59,857 bases of DNA from Aquiluna sp. (GTDB lineage Bacteria > Actinomycetota > Actinomycetes > Actinomycetales > Microbacteriaceae): the NCBI GenBank assembly GCA_028822985.1, contig JAPKCK010000009.1:1-59857 (forward strand), in the 5' to 3' direction. Numbering within the stretch: position 1 is the first letter of the stretch; each line of letters opens with the position of its first letter. Below the pieces are notes generated by a model. That model was not told the DNA's origin. It saw nothing but the letters and a program-made list of their open reading frames with translations, and made no database searches. Made by a program: the position numbers and the translations under genes. Below, piece after piece: positions 53,796 through 59,857 of the stretch.

Positions 53796-56700
53796 TTGGT
53801 TGTCCGATTTCCAAATTACTTGGCCAGCAGGCAGTTACTGGTTAGCGGGCAGGGCAACCCTGTGTTTCTTGGGTTCGCTTCTATTATTTTCCACGTGGAA
53901 CGCAATGAGTTACTAGAGCTTTGGCATAAGCAGCGGCTGAGTATTGGCGGCACTAACCCGCTGGTACAGTTTGAATTATCTAGCTTCGGTCAGGTAGATC
54001 TGAGTAGGTCTCACCCGGGCGGATTGGCTCAATTGGCCTCAGCCCGAAGTTCTACTATCTCCAATCTGGTGAGGGACGGGGTTGCCCAGTCCAGGGCCCT
54101 GAATACGTCTCGCAGAATTCTAAAAAAAGCCCATCGGATCGAGCGCAATTTTGGCATTGATGCTCTGTTTATCGCCGGAGGCCTGGTTTCTATGGGCAAC
54201 GCCAAAATGCCAATTTTATTGTGGCGCAGCCACCTGCTTCCAAAGGGCGAAGACTTTGAATTGCGAGTGGACTCGATACCGAGGGTAAATCCAGCCTTAG
54301 TAAGCGTGATCAAAACCTATAGAAGTGATTTTCGCGTCTCAGACTTGATAGCTGTTAGCCAAGGTCAAACTGACCTCATTCCAACCGGTGTGCTTTCTTT
54401 AGTTTCCGAATTGATTCAGGATCCAGATGTTGAAATTGAAAAACTCTTGGTGATGGGAAACTTTGTCCCAGACCTAACTCTGAATCAGCAGTCCGAATTA
54501 GAGGCCTCATCTTCTTTGATTATGCAGCTGACTGGCAAAGTCCCTGCACCTGGCGTTGAAAGTCCCACAGAGCCCTGCACGTTGGTCCTGAACGCGGACG
54601 CGGACCAGCAAAAGGTGCTGGACAGAGCACTAGCCGGCAACAGCTTTGCGGTCGAGACACTTCCTGGCTGCGGCTACTTGCAGACCGTAGTCAACTTGAT
54701 TGCGAACCTGTCTGTATCTCAAAAACGCGCCCTAATTATTGCCCCCCGCCAGCAGACTCTCGATGAACTGGCGGAACGACTAAGTGCCTCGAAGCTTCCG
54801 GGCTTAGCGGTTAGGCAAAGTGATAGCTGGGGCGACGCTGTTGCGGCGATTTCCAGAAACGAGAAAGCCACTCTTGGAAAGCTTGAGTCCGCGAGGGACC
54901 TGGTTGCTAGGAGACAGGTTGATGTCGAGCAATACTTTTCAGTGGTGCAGTCTAGGGAAAACAACCTTGGCGTGAGCGTTATCGAGGCTCTTGGGAATTT
55001 GGCGAGTCTGGCTTCGCTGCCTTCGGCTCCGGTCAACAACGCCAGAATTGGGCCCGAAATTTTGCCGACAATTCGAGCGGATGCCTCGGATCTTCTAAAC
55101 CGCGCACACGAGGCTGGACTCTTTGCGACCTCTCCGATAGATGGTCCGTGGTTTCAGGCCAAGTTCGATTCCGAAGTTCAAATTAGTGAGGCACTCGTCG
55201 CAGTCAGGTCACTTGCAGGTGAAGAATTTCGAATGCTCAAGTATCAAATTAATCTCTACCTGTCGGACCTGAACCTTTCACCGAGCAAAAAAGTTGAGGA
55301 CTGGTCTCACCGGCTGAATCTACTAATTGGAATTCGGGAAACTCTGGACAAATTTAAGCCAGAAATATTTGATCGTTCTCTCCAAGAAATGATAAGTGCA
55401 ACTGCCCCAAGAGGAGACCGGGGTGCGCTCTCCGGCGCCCAGCGAAGGAGATTCAGGAAGCTGGCAAAGGGCTACCTTCGACCGGGAGCCGCAGTCGCGA
55501 ATCTGTATCAGGCTCTTGTGGAGGCCGAAAGGCAACGAGCTTCCTGGTCAGACTTCAACCTAACTCAGGCTCCGCCGACTGTCCCACTAGGACTAAGCGA
55601 CGTTCAGTCTAAGTTTCAGCAAATCTATGGAGTACTTGAGATTCTTCAGCGGCACCTCAATCCGGATCCGGACATAGAGCTTCTGACTCGAATGGATCTA
55701 GATCAACTGGCTGTCACTCTTGAAGATTTAGGGAAAAAGACCAACGGCTTAGACCACTACATGCAACGGCTGCCAATTTCTAAAGAGTTGGTGGACATGG
55801 GCTTGGGACAGTTCACAAAGGAAGTTAGTAAGTCCAGACCGGAATTCGAACGACTTCAACGGGAATTCGAGCTCACTTGGTGGCAGTCCGCGCTGGAGGC
55901 AATTATCCAGTCCGACTCGAGAATTCTAGAATATACCGCTGAGGCCATTGCAACTCTGGAGAGCGACTTCGAGCGAGCCAACGAAGACCTGATCGCCCAG
56001 GGTCTTTTGGATGTGAGGCATCAATTGGCCGAGGCTTGGCACGCCGCGATTGCAAAGCAACCTGCGCAAGCCGATGCCCTTAGGGCTCAACTAAGAACCA
56101 AAAAGATAGAACTTAAGGCCGCCTCTCAAGTCGGTGGAGATTTGTACAGGGTGCTTGTTCCGGCTGTTTCGGTGTCTCCCTACCGAATACACGAACTTGA
56201 CCCGGCTGAAAAGTTTGATTTGGTTATAGTTTTGGATGCATCCTCCACGGGCTTGGCTGAGGCTCAGCGGGCGCTGTCAATGGCTGACCAAGTGCTTGCG
56301 TTCGGAGACCCAATCATTGCGACTCCCGAGAACTTTGACACTGTGGCAAGGGCCAACCAAGCGCACGTCGAAACTGACCGCGGATCGGTGTTTGATCTCG
56401 TCGCGGAAGTTTTCGGCTCCTTGGGAATCAGTCGTAATTATCGAGTCGAGGGCCAAGTGCTCGGAAAGTACTTGAACGACAATTTTTATGGTTCGCGTCT
56501 AGTGATAGAGCCCGCAGCTGGGCAACTCTTTGGGTCCCATAATTTTGAGCAGATTGAAATTACCGATGATGCCAACGCCTCAAGCACTATCGAGGGATCG
56601 ACTGAGTCCTTAGATTCTGAGGTTAGTAAGGTTGCCGAGTTGGTGATGAGCCACGCCAGATGGAGCCCTGAAGATTCACTGATGGTCGTGGCAGCATCAA

Positions 56701-57497
56701 GAACACACGCTGAACGCATTGATCAATTAGTTCGCCAAGAGACCTATAAGCAGCCCCAGCTAGCCGAGTTTTTTGACGCTCACGGGAGAGAGAAGTTTGA
56801 GTGCGTCAGCATGAGCGAACTGACTCACAGGCTGGCGGATCGAGTGATCTTTTCGGTCGGGTTTGGCCGGACGCCAGAAGGAAAAATATCCGGAACCCTG
56901 GGGGACTTTAATTTTGCGAATGTCAGTGGCTGGATGGTCAACCAAATTGTCTCGGCCAGAAAACGCATGACAGTCGTTTCTTGCTACAACTTTGAGGACT
57001 TTGCAGCCGGAGGGCTCCCAGAGAATCAGCGTTGGTTGAAAGATCTAATTGCGCCAAGCTTCATGAGTGATGTTTCAGAAGGCCAGGCAGACCCATTGCT
57101 TAGAGATTTGGCTCTTAGGCTCGAGAAGCTAGGCCTGAAGGTTGCTCTAAATTTCGGAGGCCGCATCGGTTTGGCTGTTTCGTTTGGGAAAAAAGCCGCG
57201 GTTGTCGACCCGGACTGGGCGCTTGTTGGCGAGAACTGGGACGAAAAGCTTCGAGTGAGACCTGGACTCTTGAGGGCAATGGGCTGGGACTATCAGCGAA
57301 TTCACGCCCTTGAGATCTTCGCCAAGCCCCAAGATGTAGCAAACCGAATTGCAATGTCATTGGGTGTTGACCTTATTAGTCGCGCTCAACCGCTATTTGA
57401 CGATCGAGCCTTTGAGGACACGAGCGGAGCATGGGGCCACGAAGAGGATTCGAACGATGACAGGCTTCGAGACGATAAGCCTCCGCACTGGGGTTAG
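53796..57497 (+). CDS. SF1 helicase-like protein with degenerate motifs and C-terminal nuclease-like domain
   Basis: A 1233-residue protein of an actinobacterial helicase-like family (conserved HPGGLAQ and SNLVRDGVAQ near the N-terminus). The P-loop position is LPGCGYLQT (residues 289-297), with Tyr294 in place of the Walker A Lys. Motif II is VIVLDASS (810-817) instead of VIVDEAS. The C-terminal ~80 residues (from ~1109) resemble REase_MTES_1575/Vsr-like nucleases, but the catalytic Asp position reads GRIGLAV. Long helical middle region. The TTG at 53796 has GGA upstream; GTG at 53895 is an alternative start. Likely a non-catalytic DNA-binding or scaffold protein, by inference. Confidence 0.75.
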   Translation: MVVRFPNYLASRQLLVSGQGNPVFLGFASIIFHVERNELLELWHKQRLSIGGTNPLVQFELSSFGQVDLSRSHPGGLAQLASARSSTISNLVRDGVAQSRALNTSRRILKKAHRIERNFGIDALFIAGGLVSMGNAKMPILLWRSHLLPKGEDFELRVDSIPRVNPALVSVIKTYRSDFRVSDLIAVSQGQTDLIPTGVLSLVSELIQDPDVEIEKLLVMGNFVPDLTLNQQSELEASSSLIMQLTGKVPAPGVESPTEPCTLVLNADADQQKVLDRALAGNSFAVETLPGCGYLQTVVNLIANLSVSQKRALIIAPRQQTLDELAERLSASKLPGLAVRQSDSWGDAVAAISRNEKATLGKLESARDLVARRQVDVEQYFSVVQSRENNLGVSVIEALGNLASLASLPSAPVNNARIGPEILPTIRADASDLLNRAHEAGLFATSPIDGPWFQAKFDSEVQISEALVAVRSLAGEEFRMLKYQINLYLSDLNLSPSKKVEDWSHRLNLLIGIRETLDKFKPEIFDRSLQEMISATAPRGDRGALSGAQRRRFRKLAKGYLRPGAAVANLYQALVEAERQRASWSDFNLTQAPPTVPLGLSDVQSKFQQIYGVLEILQRHLNPDPDIELLTRMDLDQLAVTLEDLGKKTNGLDHYMQRLPISKELVDMGLGQFTKEVSKSRPEFERLQREFELTWWQSALEAIIQSDSRILEYTAEAIATLESDFERANEDLIAQGLLDVRHQLAEAWHAAIAKQPAQADALRAQLRTKKIELKAASQVGGDLYRVLVPAVSVSPYRIHELDPAEKFDLVIVLDASSTGLAEAQRALSMADQVLAFGDPIIATPENFDTVARANQAHVETDRGSVFDLVAEVFGSLGISRNYRVEGQVLGKYLNDNFYGSRLVIEPAAGQLFGSHNFEQIEITDDANASSTIEGSTESLDSEVSKVAELVMSHARWSPEDSLMVVAASRTHAERIDQLVRQETYKQPQLAEFFDAHGREKFECVSMSELTHRLADRVIFSVGFGRTPEGKISGTLGDFNFANVSGWMVNQIVSARKRMTVVSCYNFEDFAAGGLPENQRWLKDLIAPSFMSDVSEGQADPLLRDLALRLEKLGLKVALNFGGRIGLAVSFGKKAAVVDPDWALVGENWDEKLRVRPGLLRAMGWDYQRIHALEIFAKPQDVANRIAMSLGVDLISRAQPLFDDRAFEDTSGAWGHEEDSNDDRLRDDKPPHWG
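53889..53900. promoter_or_regulatory. parS-like palindrome TTCCACGTGGAA
   Basis: A 12-bp perfect palindrome with the CACGTG core of ParB-binding parS. Against the 16-base parS consensus (TGTTNCACGTGAAACA) the site TTTTCCACGTGGAACG differs at three positions. It lies near the start of the helicase-like gene. Confidence 0.35.
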
Positions 57498-57506
57498 TTC
57501 GACGAC

Positions 57507-57710
57507 TTAGCTATCGGTGGAACTGGGTCTAGCCGGTGCAGAGTCGTTCTTATAAAAGCCCGAGCCCTTGAAGCTGACTCCAAGGTTTCCAAATTGCTTT
57601 CTTAGTTCCCCTGAGCACTTCGGGCAATTCTTTAGTGCTTCCTCAGCAAAAGTCTGGTGCATCTCGAAGGTATGGTCGCATGACTTGCATACGTAGGTGT
57701 AAGTCGGCAT
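57507..57710 (-). CDS. FmdB-family zinc-ribbon protein
   Basis: Sixty-seven residues with the FmdB/CxxC_CxxC ribbon: YVCKSCDH and KNCPKCSG, then GSGFYKND. Putative regulatory or metal-binding protein; function unproven. Adjacent to 5-formyl-THF cyclo-ligase, the usual actinobacterial order. Confidence 0.92.
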   Translation of the reverse strand: MPTYTYVCKSCDHTFEMHQTFAEEALKNCPKCSGELRKQFGNLGVSFKGSGFYKNDSAPARPSSTDS

Positions 57711-57737
57711 TTGTCCTCCGCATAGATTCTAACCAGA

Positions 57738-58259
57738 CTAAATTGCAATCGACCTGGTTGGAGTGACAATGCCGTTTACTTTCCTGTCGTGAGGCTCGCT
57801 TGGCACAAGCTCCAATACTTCCGGGTCGAAAACAACCGCGAAAAGGTTTGTGCTGGCAACCTCCACGAGCCATCGGTCGTAGAAGCCCCTGCCTTTGCCG
57901 AGCCTGTTTCCAAGAACGTCAACCGCCAGGGCTGGAATCAGAATTAGTTCAAGATCGCTAGTCAGTATTGCCGAGCCCGTTGGTTCCATGATGCTGAACT
58001 TGCCCGCCCGCATTGGCCCTTGCGCAAATTCGAGTCTGTCTTGGACCACTCTGGGGAAGTAAAGGTCTAGGTTTTTAGCCGCCCAATTATTGAAATCCCC
58101 AAGGTCAGGCTCGTTTTCAAGAGGGCTGTAGCTGGCAATTTTTGTGGCCTGGGTCTTTTCAGCAAGACTCCGAAGTTGTTCAAATAATCCCAAGGACGAG
58201 TGTGGGCGCTGCAAATTCATGATCTTTCGGAGTTCCGACTTGGCGCTTGCAGTATCCAT
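57738..58259 (-). CDS. 5-formyltetrahydrofolate cyclo-ligase
   Basis: Converts 5-formyl-THF to 5,10-methenyl-THF using ATP; 173 residues from ATG at 58259. SELRKIMNLQRP N-terminal motif, LILIPALAVDVLGNRLGKGR then GFYDRWL, and VFDPEVLELVPSEPHD are family hallmarks. A GTG at 58304 is in frame but would overlap the divergent acetyltransferase start. Confidence 0.92.
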   Translation of the reverse strand: MDTASAKSELRKIMNLQRPHSSLGLFEQLRSLAEKTQATKIASYSPLENEPDLGDFNNWAAKNLDLYFPRVVQDRLEFAQGPMRAGKFSIMEPTGSAILTSDLELILIPALAVDVLGNRLGKGRGFYDRWLVEVASTNLFAVVFDPEVLELVPSEPHDRKVNGIVTPTRSIAI

Positions 58260-58295
58260 AGCGGTAATCTTGCCAGCGTGCAGAGATTTCCTCCA

Positions 58296-58865
58296 TTGAC
58301 TCACGGTGATATCACGCTTCGGGCTCTTGCCAAGCGAGACTTCAGGGTGCTTCGAAAGCTGCTGATAGCTGACAGGGAGTGGCTAATTCCCTGGGAGGCC
58401 ACAACGCCAGGGATTCGTTACCCGCTGGATGTTCGCTGGATGATTCGCTCCCTTATGTTCCAAGCAAAAAAGGGAACTGGCTTGGCGCTAGTTATGGAGT
58501 ACGAAGGCAAGGTTGTAGGGCAATTGAATGTGGCAAACATTCTTTTCGGCTCGGTTTCCTCGGCGAATATTGGCTACTGGATAGCTAAAAACTCTGCAGG
58601 CAAGTCAATCGTTCCGATTTCTGTGGCCATCGCCATCGATCACCTCTTCACCGAAGTTGGTCTGCATCGAGTCGAAATAGATATTCGCCCTGAAAACACA
58701 GCATCGCTTCGGGTGGTGCAGAAGCTGGGCTTACGACAAGAGGGAGTCAAGGAGCGATTTATCCACATCGATGGTCATTGGCGCGACCATGTCGTTTTTG
58801 CCATCACCTCGGAGGAGCTGAAAGGTTCTTTGCTGTCTAGAGTTCAAAACACGGGTGGTCAATAG
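58296..58865 (+). CDS. RimJ/RimL-type GNAT acetyltransferase
   Basis: About 189 residues from TTG at 58296 (frame open to 58200). The GNAT fold shows VGQLNVANIL, NIGYWI (acetyl-CoA loop region), HRVEIDIRPENTASLRVVQKLG and IHIDGHWRDHVVF, as in ribosomal-protein N-terminal acetyltransferases RimJ. Divergent from the cyclo-ligase; substrate not proven. Confidence 0.85.
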   Translation: MTHGDITLRALAKRDFRVLRKLLIADREWLIPWEATTPGIRYPLDVRWMIRSLMFQAKKGTGLALVMEYEGKVVGQLNVANILFGSVSSANIGYWIAKNSAGKSIVPISVAIAIDHLFTEVGLHRVEIDIRPENTASLRVVQKLGLRQEGVKERFIHIDGHWRDHVVFAITSEELKGSLLSRVQNTGGQ

Positions 58866-58900
58866 CCTGATTTTACCAAGCGGGACATATCTTGGTACTC

Positions 58901-59497
58901 ATGGAAAACTCTGCAGGGCTCGGCGGCATAACTCTCGTGCTCGCAGCTGTGGTTTGGCTTTTCATTTTTGTCCCCGGATACACCAAGCGGTCTCAGATTA
59001 AAGAGACGACCAAACTCATTCAGTCGGCTCGGCGAACACAGGAAAAATCCAGAGTGCAGACTGATGACGATCGACTGAGAAGGCTGATCTCAACCCAGCG
59101 GGGTTTTTCGGTCATCTTTATTTTGGCAACACTCGCCGCACTTGCCTCCGTGGTAGCAGCAACTGCTCAAAACTCGTGGTGGTTTGGATTTGCAATTGTT
59201 TTTCCTCTGAGCTTGGGTTCCTTGATTGTCCAGCGAGCCGCTGCCGGCCAAGCCGCAAAGCTGGCGGGAAATATTCACCGAGCTAGACAGCGAGTCCGAG
59301 CTAGCGCATCCAAAAGCCAGGCGCAAATAGTCAAAGACAGGCAGTGGAGCCCTAATCCGCTGCCCACCCCAATGCCGGAGGTCAGGAAGGGCGAACTCGT
59401 CCAGCCCTTGGCTGAAGTCATCGAGATTTCTTCACCCAAAAAATCGTTAGCGGCAAAAGAAATAGACGAGATTCTGGCTCGTCGTCGGGCAATCTAG
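58901..59497 (+). CDS. Conserved membrane protein
   Basis: A 198-residue protein from ATG at 58901. One N-terminal helix (LVLAAVVWLFIFVPG), a basic cytoplasmic stretch, a pair of helices (IFILATLAALASVVAAT and WFGFAIVFPLSLGSLIVQ) and a long charged C-terminal tail. Such proteins follow the rimJ-like gene in related Microbacteriaceae. No function recognised. Confidence 0.75.
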   Translation: MENSAGLGGITLVLAAVVWLFIFVPGYTKRSQIKETTKLIQSARRTQEKSRVQTDDDRLRRLISTQRGFSVIFILATLAALASVVAATAQNSWWFGFAIVFPLSLGSLIVQRAAAGQAAKLAGNIHRARQRVRASASKSQAQIVKDRQWSPNPLPTPMPEVRKGELVQPLAEVIEISSPKKSLAAKEIDEILARRRAI

Positions 59498-59549
59498 TCA
59501 AAGACCTCTAAGCTTTGAATCGTCCATCCCAACCAAAACGGAGACCCTC

Positions 59550-59857
59550 ATGAGCCTGCTTGACTCGATCAAGAACCTTTTTACACGCACCGGCAAAGCT
59601 GCTTCCAGCTCCGCTGCAACCGTCGCACACGAAGCTCGTGACGCCGCCAAGGAAGTCGCTGCAGAAGCTTTGGCTGAGGTTGAAAAAGTAGCCACAAGAG
59701 TCGCAAAGACAGCCGCAACTGCGAAGAAGCCAGTAGCTAAGACCACTGCTGCCAAGAAGCCAGTTGCGAAGAAGCCAGTAGCTAAGACCACTGCTGCCAA
59801 GAAGCCAGTAGCTAAGACCACTGCTGCCAAGAAGCCAGTAGCTAAGACCACTGCTGC
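59550..59857 (+). CDS. Lys/Ala/Pro-repeat (histone H1-like) protein, 3'-partial
   Basis: Starts MSLLDSIKNLFTRTGKAASS with GGAGA upstream of the ATG, then an Ala-rich helix and, from about residue 57, repeats of VAKTTAAKKP. The frame runs off the right edge. The basic repeats resemble bacterial H1-like/PAKKA tails that bind DNA, but the amphipathic N-terminus could equally be a membrane or granule (phasin-like) binding domain. Type is uncertain. Confidence 0.7.
   Translation, partial: MSLLDSIKNLFTRTGKAASSSAATVAHEARDAAKEVAAEALAEVEKVATRVAKTAATAKKPVAKTTAAKKPVAKKPVAKTTAAKKPVAKTTAAKKPVAKTTA
59724..59857 (+). repeat. 30-bp tandem repeats coding VAKTTAAKKP
   Basis: Near-identical units of 30 bases at 59724-59753, 59769-59798, 59799-59828 and 59829-59857 (cut by the edge), with a 15-base half unit at 59754-59768. 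They are in frame within the gene and may vary in copy number between strains or assemblies. Confidence 0.9.

Noticed and set aside
57738-58304. Longer start of the cyclo-ligase at GTG 58304
   Set aside because: It would overlap the divergent acetyltransferase start and add residues not typical of the family; ATG 58259 fits better.
59724-59857. CRISPR-like regular repeats
   Set aside because: Units are contiguous without spacers and in frame with a Lys/Ala/Pro protein, so they are coding repeats.

Overview
The window looks like a chromosomal piece of a small-genome actinobacterium of the family Microbacteriaceae. The gene order and families (carD-ispDF-cysS-rlmB, XPB helicase plus helicase-associated partner, DUF3027/DUF2530/serC/IdeR/NlpC, nitrobindin-ygfZ-gpmA-phoU-senX3-regX3, ppk-Nudix-pstSCAB), the frequent GTG/TTG starts, tight spacing and moderate GC fit freshwater 'Luna'-type lineages such as Rhodoluna or Aquiluna. 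That placement is inference; no rRNA gene is present. I see no phage, transposase or CRISPR array.

Layout. 1-1.3 kb: 3' part of a hydrolase/membrane gene with an apparent frameshift. 1.5-4.6 kb: glpK and a small islet (a DUF4864 lipoprotein and a 38-residue basic protein) between two tRNA-Lys(TTT) genes. 4.6-7.6 kb: LolA-like protein plus ABC exporter operon. 7.7-12.6 kb: saccharopine dehydrogenase-like enzyme, orphan FecE-type ATPase, EamA transporter, SDR/DUF2867 protein. 12.6-26.8 kb: a phosphate block with pstSCAB, Nudix/phosphatase, ppk, an atypical OmpR-type regulator, phoU and senX3-regX3, interrupted by nitrobindin, ygfZ, a FUSC-like protein and gpmA. 26.8-32.7 kb: lipoprotein, carD, ispDF, cysS, rlmB, DUF4032. 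32.7-35.8 kb: sugar-transport ATPase with a candidate msiK leader, DsbA-like protein, lipoprotein, and a 42-residue ORF with a strong ribosome binding site. 36-40 kb: tRNA-Thr, desaturase, aspartase, DUF554, msrB. 40-42 kb: cold-shock gene and groEL with two CIRCE operators. 42-47.8 kb: a two-component pair and the XPB pair. 47.8-53.7 kb: second cold-shock protein, DUF3027/DUF2530, serC, IdeR, NlpC/P60, a structured leader before an HNH endonuclease, a membrane-protein/XRE operon with operator palindromes, tRNA-Arg. 53.8-57.5 kb: a 1233-residue SF1 helicase-like protein with degenerate ATPase and nuclease motifs. 57.5 kb to the end: FmdB, 5-formyl-THF cyclo-ligase, RimJ-like acetyltransferase, a membrane protein and the start of a Lys/Ala/Pro-repeat protein.

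How the genes work together. Phosphate is captured by PstS, imported by PstCAB, stored by Ppk and controlled by PhoU-SenX3-RegX3. Matching GTTTACTTG boxes lie before pstS and senX3, and this SenX3 has no transmembrane segments. The most unusual items are the leader RNA before the HNH gene, the degenerate helicase-like protein, the XRE operon operators, the membrane-free SenX3 and the small ORF at 35.7 kb.
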